Assembly: GCF_014202475.1 (NCBI RefSeq)
Contig: NZ_JACHGV010000001.1
Coordinates: 1,048,186-1,112,185 of the forward strand
DNA length: 64,000 nucleotides
Reading direction: 5' to 3'
Source: Streptomyces paradoxus
Lineage (GTDB): Bacteria > Actinomycetota > Actinomycetes > Streptomycetales > Streptomycetaceae
Shown: positions 46,241 through 55,152 of the stretch, piece after piece
Layout of the letters: every line of letters starts with the position of its first letter
How positions within the stretch are numbered: the first letter of the stretch is position 1
Notes under the pieces: generated by a model
Told to the model about the DNA's origin: nothing
The model's input: the letters and a program-made list of their open reading frames with translations, nothing else
Databases searched by the model: none
Translations under genes and position numbers: made by a program

Positions 46241-47452
46241 CTAAGTGAAGGCAGGGGTGACTGCCTGCAGCGCACCGGGAGCCGTCCCATCCAAAAGGGT
46301 CGAATCACCCATCTCGCTGAGGGCGAGAGCGAGCGCTCCGAGCACTTCCGCACGGCCGCCGAGGGCACCGGGGAGAACGGACAACTGGCGTGCCGCACTG
46401 GGGATCGCGTAGCGGCCGACGGACTCCCGGATCGGCCCGAGCACCAGCTCACCGGCCTCGGCGAGATCACCGCCGAGGACCACGCGGCTCGGGTTCAGCA
46501 GGTTGCAGAGATTGGCCACTCCACTGCCGATGTGGCGGCCGACGTCGGCGATCACCCGACGGCAGCCCGGATCTCCGTCCCGCGCCAGCCGTACGACGCC
46601 CTCCATGGTCAGATCGGTGCCGTGACTGGACTGGAGGAGCGGGAGCACGTAGCGCGCGGCCGCGAAGGTCTCCAGGCAGCCGCGGTTTCCGCAACGGCAG
46701 ACGGGGCCGGACTCGTCGAGTGTAATATGCCCGATTTCTCCCGCGGTGCCGCCGGGGCCTCGGTAGATCTTGCCGCTGATCACCAGACCGGCGCCGACGC
46801 CGCTGGCGACCTTGATGTAGGCCAGGTCGCGGACGCCCCTGCCGCTGCCCCAGACCATCTCGCCGAGGGCGCCGAGGTTGGCGTCGTTGTCCACGTGCAC
46901 GGGGACGCCGAGGCGGCCGCGGAGCTCCTCGGCGGGCTTGGTGCCGGTCCAGCCGGGGAGGATGGCCGTCGAGCCGAGGGTGCCGGATTCGACGTCGATG
47001 GGGCCGGGGACGCCGAGACCGACGCCGGCGATCTTGGAGCGGTCGACGCCGGTGGCCTCGATGAGGCGGGTGACCAGCTGTTCCGCGCGGTCGAAGCCCT
47101 GGGTGGACGAGGCGTCGACGTCGAGGGGCTCGGACTCCTCCGCCAGGACCTGGTGGGCGAGGTTGCCGACGGCGACGCGGAGGTGGGTGTGGCCGAAGTC
47201 GACGCCGATGACGATGCCGGCGTCGCCGCTCAGCGACACGCTGCGGGCCCGGCGGCCGCCGGCGGAGGTCGGTGTGACCTCGACGGTGCCGCCGTCCTTC
47301 AACTCCCGGACGATGTTGGAGACCGTCGCCGCGGACAGGCCTGTCGTCCGCGCGATCTCGGCCTGGGTGAGGGAGCCCGCCAGGCGCACGGCTCGTACGA
47401 CCCGCTCCAGGTTGGCTCGGTGCAGCGATGACTGCGACCCCGGAGTCTCCAC
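46241..47452 (-). CDS. rok7B7: ROK-family transcriptional regulator (Rok7B7 type)
   Basis: This 403-residue protein has an N-terminal winged helix-turn-helix (SLTQAEIARTTGLSAATVSN, with RRA arginines following) and a ROK sugar-kinase-like domain with a zinc motif CRCGNRGCLETFA. The start is GTG 47452, which has AGGAGG five bases upstream. The longer frame to 47503 begins with TTG and has no ribosome site. In S. coelicolor the orthologue next to xylFGH controls xylose uptake and affects antibiotic production. Here it marks the last conserved core gene before the accessory region. Confidence 0.9.
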   Translation of the reverse strand: METPGSQSSLHRANLERVVRAVRLAGSLTQAEIARTTGLSAATVSNIVRELKDGGTVEVTPTSAGGRRARSVSLSGDAGIVIGVDFGHTHLRVAVGNLAHQVLAEESEPLDVDASSTQGFDRAEQLVTRLIEATGVDRSKIAGVGLGVPGPIDVESGTLGSTAILPGWTGTKPAEELRGRLGVPVHVDNDANLGALGEMVWGSGRGVRDLAYIKVASGVGAGLVISGKIYRGPGGTAGEIGHITLDESGPVCRCGNRGCLETFAAARYVLPLLQSSHGTDLTMEGVVRLARDGDPGCRRVIADVGRHIGSGVANLCNLLNPSRVVLGGDLAEAGELVLGPIRESVGRYAIPSAARQLSVLPGALGGRAEVLGALALALSEMGDSTLLDGTAPGALQAVTPAFT

Positions 47453-47636
47453 GACGACCTCCTGCGCACGGGGCCGCTTCGATGAGACCCCGTCTATGTC
47501 CAACTAGTGAACTCTAAGCTGAGCCGTTCGGCTTGCCTCCCGTCAAGAGGTTGAACCGATTCCGCGGTGTGTGCGGGTCGTCGCGGAGCGCTATGTGGGG
47601 GTACGCGCTTTCTGCTGGGTGGGGTGGGCGAGGGCG

Positions 47637-47790
47637 CGCGCCTTCGCCTGACGCCGGGTGGGGGTACGGGCCGCGCCTGGGGGTGTCCGTCCTCGGAACG
47701 GCGCGATGGAGCCCCATACCGACTGACTGGCGTGACGCGCAACCGCTGCGGGTGGACACCCCCGACACGACCCTTGCGTCGTCCGGCGGC
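47637..47790. repeat. Interspersed intergenic repeat, copy B (inverted relative to copy A)
   Basis: This stretch carries the reverse complement of the block at 38801-38955, including TCCATCGCGCCGTTCC at 47697-47712 on the opposite strand. It lies 185 bp beyond rok7B7 in a gene-free segment of about 1.2 kb. The stretch 47453-47636 contains the rok7B7 promoter side (AACTAGTGAACTCTAAG near 47502) and no gene. Confidence 0.55.
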
Positions 47791-48059
47791 TGCGGGTCCG
47801 CTCAGTGAGCGTCCGATGCGCCCATCCGGTGTTCCATGGCGAGTTCGAGCTGCCCGGTCATGGGCGTCCGGCCGGCGATCCGCCGGGAACATGGCTTATG
47901 CGCAAATAGAGAGACCGGCAGTGAGCCGGATCACTGCCAAGAGCTCCCGTCCCATTGAGAAAGCGACCGGTTCACGCAAAAAGGGGAACGCACGTCCCGG
48001 TGCAACCGACGCCCCCGCACGCCCTGCTCGGGCTGGCCGCCACCGCATCCCCAGGCATC

Positions 48060-48216
48060 ATGCAGCCCTCACGGCCCTGCGCCAGCGACCTGTCCGACTC
48101 ATCCGCACCACCCTCGAAGCCTGGCGTCAGGCCCGCGACGGCATCCGCAAACCCACCCACGACCTGCGCGCCCTGATGAACGCCATCCTCCACGTCGACC
48201 GCACCGGCATCCCCTG
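48060..48216 (+). pseudogene. IS5-type transposase N-terminal fragment, frameshifted
   Basis: Translation in one frame gives ASDLSDSS (like the PSDLSDAQW start of IS5-family transposases). It then continues in the next frame as RLIRTTLEAWRQARDG and THDLRALMNAILHVDRTGIP. The latter is the conserved stretch before WKYLPHDFP in these enzymes. Here it breaks off at codon 60 and a frameshift separates the two pieces. No inverted terminal repeats were found. It is a relic of an insertion at the junction between core and accessory DNA. Confidence 0.6.
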
Positions 48217-48225
48217 CCAGGACGG

Positions 48226-48545
48226 GAGCCCGACATGGTCGCCGCGCGACCTGGAGCAGCACCCAGACGCCCTGCGGGACGAGGCAGGCGGCATCCGCCA
48301 GGCCGGCCCACGGACCCACCGGCGATTCCAAGGACTGTCGGACTTCTACCAGGCGCCGGATGCGAAGAGCCTCTTCGCCTCCACGACGCCGGGACGCGAC
48401 GCTGCCGACAGGTTCGGGGACAAGGTCGCCACGATGGCCGACGCGCTGCGGACCCACTCGGCCGAGTCGGCCGATCGCCCAGCAGTTGGAGCAGTCGCAA
48501 AACCAGGCGACCAAGCGGTCACATACTTCGGTTTCGCTACGGAAG
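48226..48545 (+). pseudogene. Remnant of WXG100/ESX-like protein N-terminus, frameshifted
   Basis: One frame encodes LSDFYQAPDAKSLFASTTP and ADRFGDKVATMADALRTHSA, resembling the N-terminal helical domain of Streptomyces WXG100-type and putative type VII-linked proteins. The continuation (PIAQQLEQSQNQAT) is in the next frame from about 48475. No start codon or ribosome site is evident and the expected downstream effector part is missing. This looks like a degraded end of a larger gene fused next to the IS remnant. Confidence 0.45.
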
Positions 48546-48726
48546 TGGGCCTCGGTACCCCGACGCACTCGACGACGGCTCCGGCCCTGACGTTACGGAC
48601 AAGCTCTGAATGAAGCCCCGCTCGATTCAGTCGAGCAGCCGGATGGAGTGATCGAATGGCCTGAAATAGGGTACGCGAGGCGAATCGTCCGGGTGATGCC
48701 GCCCGTCACCGGACCTGTTCGCTTCG

Positions 48727-49893
48727 TCAGCGAAGGTGCACGTCCTGCTCCAGCAGCTTCTCGAGATCGGGGTCGAGCAGCTGTGTCAGGAAGCGGGCCG
48801 AGGCGTCCCATGACCACTGCCGCTCGACCCATTCGCGCCCTGCGGCGCCCATCGCGGCGCGGTCCGGCGACAGCAGTGTCAGCGCGATGGACCGGGCTAC
48901 GGCCTTGACGTCCGTGCCATCGACCACGTGGCCGGTCTTCCCCTCGAGCACGGTGTCGGGTGCGCCACCGGAGTCGCCGGCGATCACGGGCAGTCCGCTG
49001 GCCGCCGCCTCCAGGAAGACGATGCCCAGGCCCTCCGCCTCCAGGCCGGCGCGCCTGGTGCGGCACGGCATGGCGAAGACGTCGGCCGCCGCGTAGAACG
49101 TCGGCATCTCGGTGTGGCCCTTGCCGCCCGCGAAGACGACGGAGCCTTCCGCGGTGTGCTTACGGGCCAGGGCGCGCAGCCGCCGCTCGTGCGGGCCTTC
49201 GCCGACGATCAATAACGCCGCTTCCGGTACGGCTCGTTGGACGAGCGGCAGAGCGCGGATGAGAGTGTCCTGCCCCTTGCGCGGCACCAGGCGGGACGCG
49301 CACAGGATGACCTCCCTGCCGCTGATGCCATACTGGTCGCGGAGCTCCTGGACACGCTGCACAGGGAGGTCGGGCCGGAAGTCCTCGGGGGCGACCCCCG
49401 GTACAAGTCGGCACATCCGGGCCCGCGGTCCGAGGGCGGGCGCGATCCGGGACCGGGTGTACTGCCCCAGATAGGTCACCACGTCCACGTTGTTGCCTAT
49501 GCTCCGCAGCACCTGGCGCGCCCCGGGCGAACGGGCCCACCAGATCTCATGGCCGTGGGTGGTGGCGACGGTCCGGCGGATGCCGGCCCGGCGCAGATGG
49601 GGGGCCATATAGGCGAGCGGCGCCGCCGCCCCGAACCAGACCCGGTCACAGCCGTGTTCGCGGGCGATGGCCATCGCCCTTCGGGTGATGCGCCGGGTCG
49701 GCAGCAGGGTGTGGGTGGAGTCCCGGATCACGGGGAACGGCAGGGTGGCGTCGTACGCGACCGCCCCAGGTTCGTTCGAGGTGTAGACCACCACGTCGTT
49801 GCCGGGTATGCGGGTGGCCATCGCATGGACGAAGGTCTCGATGCCGCCCTGGCGTGGAGGGAAGTCGTTGGTGATGACGAGAGTGGTGCTCAT
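48727..49893 (-). CDS. Family 4 glycosyltransferase, PimB-like mannosyltransferase
   Basis: This 388-residue GT-B fold enzyme starts LVITNDFPPRQGGIETFV, the glycine-rich acceptor loop of PimB-type GT4 enzymes. It has the E-x7-E-like donor region (EAEGLGIVFLEAAASGLPVI), which binds a nucleotide sugar. PimB' adds mannose to phosphatidylinositol mannoside in mycobacteria; in streptomycetes close relatives also exist outside that pathway. Here it is downstream of an FkbM gene (53-bp gap) on the same strand, at the edge of the specialised cluster. It may therefore glycosylate the product, or it may be an unrelated housekeeping copy. Confidence 0.8.
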   Translation of the reverse strand: MSTTLVITNDFPPRQGGIETFVHAMATRIPGNDVVVYTSNEPGAVAYDATLPFPVIRDSTHTLLPTRRITRRAMAIAREHGCDRVWFGAAAPLAYMAPHLRRAGIRRTVATTHGHEIWWARSPGARQVLRSIGNNVDVVTYLGQYTRSRIAPALGPRARMCRLVPGVAPEDFRPDLPVQRVQELRDQYGISGREVILCASRLVPRKGQDTLIRALPLVQRAVPEAALLIVGEGPHERRLRALARKHTAEGSVVFAGGKGHTEMPTFYAAADVFAMPCRTRRAGLEAEGLGIVFLEAAASGLPVIAGDSGGAPDTVLEGKTGHVVDGTDVKAVARSIALTLLSPDRAAMGAAGREWVERQWSWDASARFLTQLLDPDLEKLLEQDVHLR

Positions 49894-49946
49894 GGATGCC
49901 GTCGCTGCCTTCGGTGTGGATGATCTTGGCTGCCAGACGTGGGGGC

Positions 49947-50762
49947 TCAGGAGGCGAAGAGGTAATTGCGGCAGTCGTCGGTGATGCGGCTGGATTCGAC
50001 CCAGCGCCCTCGGTGCTGGCGGTGGAGGCCGTAGCCGAAGTCCTGGAGATGGCTGACCACGTCGGCGGGCCGTGCGCCGTATTTGTCCAGGTGCCTGCTC
50101 TCGATCTCCAGCAGCAAGGTCGGCCGGCAGCGGCGCAGTGTCTCCTGTCCCCCCGCCAGGACGGCGAGTTCGGCGCCCTCAACATCTGCCTTCACGAAGC
50201 TGAGCTTCTCGATGCCCGCTCGGCCCACCAGTTGGTCCAGCGTCAGGACCGTGGTGCGTACCGGCCGCGAGGTGCGGAACTCGCTGTTGGGGCCGGGCCC
50301 CGAGGCGCCCTGGGTCAGGAAGGCGCGCCCGTGCACCGGCAGCCCCCTGCGCCGGGGCAGGCTCAGAGTGCCATGACCGGGGCGGGCCCCGAGAGCCGTA
50401 CGGTGAACGATGACGTTGCGGCACCCCAGGAGGCAGGCGCAGGTGCTCAGCCAGCGGGCGGGGCCGGGCAGCGGCTCGACGCTGTGCACCCACCCCGAGG
50501 GCCCCGCCAGAGCGGCCAGCGTCCATGTGTAGAGGCCGTATTCGGCGCCGATGTCCAGGCAGACGTCGCCGGGGGCGACGAACTCACCGATAGCGGCGAC
50601 CTCTTCCTCCACGAAGGAGTAGCGGGAGGCCGCCCATCGCAGGGCGGCGGCCACGCCCGTGGTGCGCTTGCCAGGCAGATCTCCGGTTCGATTACCCGTC
50701 CGGTGTAACGGGCGCGGGCCGTCGTGGGATAACGGCCGCTGGGACGGGGCAGGGTCGGTCAT
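49947..50762 (-). CDS. FkbM-family methyltransferase, intact motifs
   Basis: This 271-residue SAM-dependent methyltransferase has motif I GDVCLDIGAEYGLYT, motif II-like VHSVEPLPGPAR, the FkbM segment KADVEGAELAVLAG and the conserved LLLEIESRHL strand. It ends with TDDCRNYLF. FkbM enzymes O-methylate sugars, sugar-like rings and hydroxyl groups in natural products. The gene lies upstream of the GT4 gene, probably in one transcript. A paralogue of the same length lies at 59206, with the same TDDCR ending but degraded SAM motifs. Confidence 0.82.
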   Translation of the reverse strand: MTDPAPSQRPLSHDGPRPLHRTGNRTGDLPGKRTTGVAAALRWAASRYSFVEEEVAAIGEFVAPGDVCLDIGAEYGLYTWTLAALAGPSGWVHSVEPLPGPARWLSTCACLLGCRNVIVHRTALGARPGHGTLSLPRRRGLPVHGRAFLTQGASGPGPNSEFRTSRPVRTTVLTLDQLVGRAGIEKLSFVKADVEGAELAVLAGGQETLRRCRPTLLLEIESRHLDKYGARPADVVSHLQDFGYGLHRQHRGRWVESSRITDDCRNYLFAS

Positions 50763-51849
50763 CGTTCTTGCTCCTGTACCGGCGGGGGCGTACGGGTGTC
50801 GGGACGGGACGACAGGGCAGCCCGTTCGTCCGCGCGCCGCCTACCGACGGACCTCGAACCGGCTCGTGCGGTCGGCAGGTCGCCGGGTCCTGTGCACGAC
50901 GACCGACGCCGCCTGCCGTCCCCCGCTGGAATCCACCATCAGGAGCTGCTCGCCGTGAACAGCAACGGTGTCGGCCCCAGCCCATTGCGGTGAGTTCAGC
51001 TCCCCCGCCGCGCGGCCCGTGACGTGGCACCGGGGCGTCGCGGCTGATAGCGCGGTGACAGTTATCGAGCGCACGCTCAACACCGCCCCCTCGGATTCCA
51101 TGCATCGCCAGCGACATCCCCCGAACACCTCTTCGATCGCGAGATCGACTATAGCTATGGGCCCGTCGGTCCTGTCCAGGGCGGCCCACGAAGCCCCACC
51201 CCCATCCCCCTCTGACCTGTGCGACCACCGCTGCCTGCGAGCGCCGGGGCGGACTCCTGCAGCAATCCCGAAAGCCGTGGGCAACGGATACGACGTATCG
51301 TCATACTGCTTTGGGCGGTGGCCAGTTCGGCCATTCGCAGGGGGGCAGCAGCTGCACATCCGGCGTGCCGGCACACCGTTCCCTTGCCACACTCCGGAGC
51401 ACGCCGTTACGACTAGCAGGCAGAATTAGGGATCGATGCGCGCACTCAGAACTGCACTCTCCCCCCATGTACCCATGCCCGTAGCGATGAGGTCGGCCAG
51501 AACCAGTGGCGTCGACACCACATAGATACCCCCTCATCTGGGTGAACCGAGCATAAGGACCCTGGGCGTAAAACGCCTCGCATCAGCCGGAGGCACGACT
51601 GGCGTACGTCAGGACGCGCCGGAACTTCCTCTGGTCACCCACACGCCTGCACCGGCGGATTCTCCACCCCGAAGGCCCGACAAGGCCCGTTCCGCAGCGA
51701 ACAATGGAGATAGCTGTGTTATGCACCTCCTGGACCGCACCTCATCATCATGAGCCCCTGTCGAAAAGGACATTAAATAGCCTGCAACACACAGAGCCAA
51801 AAGCTCGCGGCGTTCAGCTCATGAGCAGAAGAAAACGGGGGTAAGTACA
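50763..51849. other. Gene-free 1.09-kb region upstream of the StrR-family gene
   Basis: No convincing gene occupies this stretch. ORFs such as 50968-51429 (+) and 50841-51392 (-) lack ribosome sites and recognisable domains. From about 51400 to 51850 the sequence is clearly lower in GC than its surroundings, which fits promoter DNA for the StrR-family gene. No StrR-type box was found here. The left part may be decayed coding sequence. Confidence 0.5.
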
Positions 51850-52932
51850 TTGCGTGAGCCGCACATAGGGACACTCGTACCTGCACACAGCGGGGCGGTC
51901 GATCTCTCCATCGAAGCAGTCGGAGGCAAGACCTCCGGAATCATCTCCGTTCCGATAGCAGCCTTGCTGCCCGGCGAGTCTCCGAGATCGCAAGGGTTGG
52001 ACCAGGAGCATGCGACCCAACTGGCGGAGTACGACGGCCCGTTGCCGCCCATTCTCGTCAACCGGTCCGATTTGCGGGTAATTGACGGCATGCACCGTCT
52101 CCTGGCCGCGTACATCAGAGGCCAGGAGACCATCGATGTCGAGTTCTTCGAAGGGTCCCCCGAGGACGCGTTCCTGCGCGCGGTCGAAACCAACGTGGCG
52201 CACGGCCTGCCGCTCTCCCTCGCGGACCGGCGCGCCGCCGCCTCCCGGATCATGACCACTCATCCGCAGATGTCCGATCGGGCCATCGCACGTGCGTCGG
52301 GTCTCGGATCCAAGGCAGTGGCCGCCATCCGCCGCCGTTCAACCGCCGCTGAGGCGCAGTTGAACACCCGAGTGGGCCGGGACGGACGCGTGCGCCCGCT
52401 GAACAGCGCCGAGGGTCGGCAGAGAGCCGCCGAGGTGATCGCCCAGAACCCCGAGGCATCCTTGCGCGAGGTCGCCCGGCTGGCAGGAATCTCTCCCGCC
52501 ACCGCAGGTGACGTCCGTAAGCGCCTCAGGGCCGGTGAACCCCCCGCCCCCGCCCGCCCGGCGGTCCGCGAAACTCCTGAGGACCCGGCCTCTGCAGCGC
52601 CGACACCGGCCACCGCTGCCGACGAGGTCACCCTTGCTCTTCCTTCGTCCGAGAAGGTACCGAGACCTGGCCATAGAACACGGCTCGCCACGCGCGCTCC
52701 GGGCACGATGCTCGACAAGCTGTCGCGCGATCCGTCCCTGCGTCTCAAGGAGGACGGCCGCCACCTGTTGCGGCTGCTCCAGCAGAACGCGGTGACACAG
52801 TGGTCCAGTCTAACCGCAGCCGTACCGCCGCACTGTGGGGAACTGATAGGCAGCCTGGCACGTCAGTATGCCGCCAACTGGCTGGATCTGGCTGAACAGC
52901 TGGAGGAGCGAGAGCGGTCCGGCTCCCTCTGA
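51850..52932 (+). CDS. StrR-family pathway-specific transcriptional activator
   Basis: This 360-residue protein matches StrR-type regulators of streptomycin, novobiocin and glycopeptide clusters. Residues 33-120 form a ParB-like nuclease fold (ISVPIAALLPGESPR, PPILVNRSDLRVIDGMHRL and AFLRAVETNVAHGLPLSL). Residues 125-162 form the DNA-binding helix-turn-helix (SLADRRAAASRI, SDRAIARASGLGSKAV). A second helix-turn-helix-like part (residues 203-228) and a C-terminal region follow. The start is TTG 51850, with GGGGG eight bases upstream. Four StrR-type boxes are found in the window, one within this gene. Confidence 0.88.
   Translation: MREPHIGTLVPAHSGAVDLSIEAVGGKTSGIISVPIAALLPGESPRSQGLDQEHATQLAEYDGPLPPILVNRSDLRVIDGMHRLLAAYIRGQETIDVEFFEGSPEDAFLRAVETNVAHGLPLSLADRRAAASRIMTTHPQMSDRAIARASGLGSKAVAAIRRRSTAAEAQLNTRVGRDGRVRPLNSAEGRQRAAEVIAQNPEASLREVARLAGISPATAGDVRKRLRAGEPPAPARPAVRETPEDPASAAPTPATAADEVTLALPSSEKVPRPGHRTRLATRAPGTMLDKLSRDPSLRLKEDGRHLLRLLQQNAVTQWSSLTAAVPPHCGELIGSLARQYAANWLDLAEQLEERERSGSL
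52337..52365. promoter_or_regulatory. StrR-type box 1, inside the regulator gene
   Basis: GTTCAACCG (52337-52345), 11 bases, then CAGTTGAAC (52357-52365). It fits the StrR-family pattern GTTCRACTG-N11-CRGTYGAAC at 17 of 18 arm positions. It covers codons for residues 163-172 just after the DNA-binding helix, so it could be an intragenic autoregulatory or roadblock site. Confidence 0.6.
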
Positions 52933-53257
52933 AGCCCACTGCTGAAGGCCTGGCCGGTTCCCCCTCTCCGCCCCCCATGTCTTCGCCGCCGCGCCTGTCA
53001 AGGCTCATACGAGGGGCTTGAAATCGCCGCCTCCACAAGGCCCTGATTTCGGGTCCCTTCATACAACGACGGTCTTTCACTTGATGGGCCAGACCATGAG
53101 GCGGCCGCGCCCTGCGGGTTCGGTACGAGTCATCACACCACCAGCCGGATCCCGGTCCATCCCTCCCGCGGGCTGGATCCGCCGAAGACATCGCTCCGGA
53201 GATGTAGTACTTCCGAACGATGTGGTCCGGCGGCCGGAAGGAGGCGGAGAGAGTGGC

Positions 53258-53286
53258 GTACAACTGGGGCGGTGCCGCGGTTGAAC
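53258..53286. promoter_or_regulatory. StrR-type box 2, upstream of the HPPD-like gene
   Basis: GTACAACTG (53258-53266), 11 bases, then CGGTTGAAC (53278-53286). It fits the consensus at 17 of 18 positions. It lies in the 504-bp gap 52933-53436, 150 bp before ATG 53437; the rest of that gap shows no gene. Confidence 0.65.
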
Positions 53287-53436
53287 GCAGCACCGCCCCC
53301 GGACCTGCCGGGTATTGATCACTGAACTCCCCACGGGTCATTCTGCTGCGACGGAAGAAAGTCCCTTCCGTTGGCTGCGGCTACTGGCCGTCCCTGCCCA
53401 GCCCTGCAACACCGCCCACTTTCAGGAGCTTTTCCA

Positions 53437-54289
53437 ATGGCTGTGCGCGACATATCGCATGTCGAGCTTTATACGAGAGACAAAGTCGCCGCCGTTCACT
53501 TCCTCGTGTCTGGCATGGGTTTCACGCAGGTCGCCGACTCCGTGGCGGTGGACCGGAGTTCCGTGCTGCTGCGACAGGGCGATGTCCAGATCGTCGTCAC
53601 GTCGGGCTGGGTGACGGGCAAGTGGCTGTCCGAGCACGGGGACGGAGTCGCCGACATCGCGGTGACGTGCGACGACGTGTCCGAAACGGCCCAGGCGGCG
53701 CTGGCCGCCGGCGCAACGGTCACGCGTTCGCCGCAGGGGAACCCGGTCGTGTCGGGATGGGGCGGGGTCTCCCACACCCTCCTTCCCGCCTCCAACGCCG
53801 GCCCTGCCGTTCCGCCTGCAGGTCACAGGTGGACATCCTCTCCAAAGGCACCCACCGCGCCCGTAGGGCGGGTCCGGCGGCTCGACCACATCGCCATCCG
53901 CCTGGAGGCGAGCGGCCTTGCGGATTACGCGGCCCTCTGCGGCGAGGTTTTCGGCCTGTCCCCCCTGCCCGTCGCCCGCCTCGTCCCCGGCGGCCGGGAC
54001 GTCACCACCGTGGCCGTCGGCAGTGCCTCGGAGCGCGTGGTCTTCGCCCTCACCGCAGCGGACGCGCACCACGGTGCAGGAGCCCTCCCTGAGTCCTCGG
54101 ATCCTGAGAGGGTGACGGGCGTCCACCGGCTGGCGTTCCTCGCCGATGACATCCCCGTCCGAGGCACCCGAGTTCAAGGCCGGGGGCATGCGGGGGCTCA
54201 GTTTCCAGCTGGTCGAACGCAGCGGCGCGCACGAGTTCGACACCGCTGATGCCGGGTTCGCCGCCGGGACCTGGAGCCCGGTCGGCTGA
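53437..54289 (+). pseudogene. HPPD/4-hydroxymandelate synthase-like VOC protein, frameshifted
   Basis: Start ATG 53437 has AGGAG eight bases upstream. The first 240 residues match HPPD/HmaS dioxygenases: SVLLRQGDVQIVVTSG, EHGDGVADIAV, then LDHIAIRLE and GVHRLAFLADDI, whose His residues are two of three iron ligands. Near 54160 the homology moves to the next frame (APEFKAGGMRGLSFQLVERS, ending AGTWSPVG at 54289), whereas the original frame stops at 54249. About 55 family residues between these parts are missing, and the expected third-ligand Glu aligns with Gln in FQLVER. It is probably inactive as sequenced, unless an error or a specialised variant is involved. Confidence 0.65.
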
Positions 54290-54405
54290 CCACAGGTCGG
54301 CATGCCGGCCGAAGCGCCGAAGTACCTCCGGCGCGGGGGCCCACCATGGACATGGTCCAGAATGTGGGCATGAAGACGCGGCAGAACGGTGGGAGGCCCC
54401 CGGCA

Positions 54406-55092
54406 GTGAGCAACGACGATCCGGACGGGGGGTTGCGCGCCGTCATCGTCGACGACCAGGCACTGGTGCGCACCGGATTCCGCATGATTCTACTGTCGGA
54501 CGGCATCGAAGTGGTGGGGGAGGCGACCAACGGCGGCGAGGCAGTTGCCATGGTGCGCCGCACCCGGCCCGACGTGGTGCTGATGGACATCCGGATGCCG
54601 GAGATGGACGGCATCGAGGCGACGAGGCGGATCGTCGCCGACGGTTCCACGCAGACGCGCGTCATCATCCTGACCACCTATGACCTGAACGAGTACGTCT
54701 ACGAGGCACTTTCGGCCGGCGCCAGCGGGTTCCTCCTGAAGGACGTGTCCCCCGACCAGCTCGTGGCTTCAGTACGACTCGTACGAGCCAATGACGCCCT
54801 GCTGGCACCCCAAATCACACGCCGTCTGATCGAGCGCTTCTCTCCGCGTGCGGACGTGAAGCCCATGCTGCACCGGGACCTATCCGGGCTGACGACACGC
54901 GAGCTGGAAGTGCTGCGCCTGCTCGCCACCGGCCTGAGCAACACCGAGTTGGCGGAGCGGCTGACCCTCAGTACCGCCACGGTGAAGACGCACGTGGCGC
55001 GGATCCTGTCCAAACTCGGACTGCGCGATCGAGTGCAGGCCGTGGTGCTGGCCTATGAGACCGGGCTGATCTCTCCGGGTGATTCCCCCTGA
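54406..55092 (+). CDS. NarL/LuxR-type response regulator of cluster two-component system
   Basis: This 228-residue regulator has an intact receiver (IVDDQALVR acid pair; phospho-Asp61 in MDIRMPEMDG; Lys in GFLLKDVS) and a LuxR helix-turn-helix (LTTRELEVLRLLATG, TVKTHVARILSKLG). The start GTG 54406 with GGGAGG upstream is preferred to ATG 54346 and 54370, which lack one. A probable partner kinase gene lies at 57912. It resembles AbsA2-like regulators of CDA-type clusters, but that family is large. It converges with the KASII gene, 60 bp apart. Confidence 0.85.
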   Translation: MSNDDPDGGLRAVIVDDQALVRTGFRMILLSDGIEVVGEATNGGEAVAMVRRTRPDVVLMDIRMPEMDGIEATRRIVADGSTQTRVIILTTYDLNEYVYEALSAGASGFLLKDVSPDQLVASVRLVRANDALLAPQITRRLIERFSPRADVKPMLHRDLSGLTTRELEVLRLLATGLSNTELAERLTLSTATVKTHVARILSKLGLRDRVQAVVLAYETGLISPGDSP

Positions 55093-55152
55093 GAGATCAG
55101 CCGCGGCAGGCGGTCCGTCCTCGCCCAGGAGCAGTGGGCGGGGTCGCCCGTT

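Noticed and set aside
47453..47503. TTG-initiated N-terminal extension of the ROK regulator
   Set aside because: GTG 47452 has AGGAGG five bases upstream, while the TTG has no ribosome site.
47533..47808. Short ORFs with GTARWS segments at 38.8 and 47.7 kb as real genes
   Set aside because: Both come from the shared interspersed repeat read in the same phase and have no ribosome site of their own.
50968..51429. Possible 153-residue gene in the gap before the StrR-family gene
   Set aside because: It has no ribosome site, no domain and an atypical composition; the opposite-strand ORF is equally long, so neither is supported.
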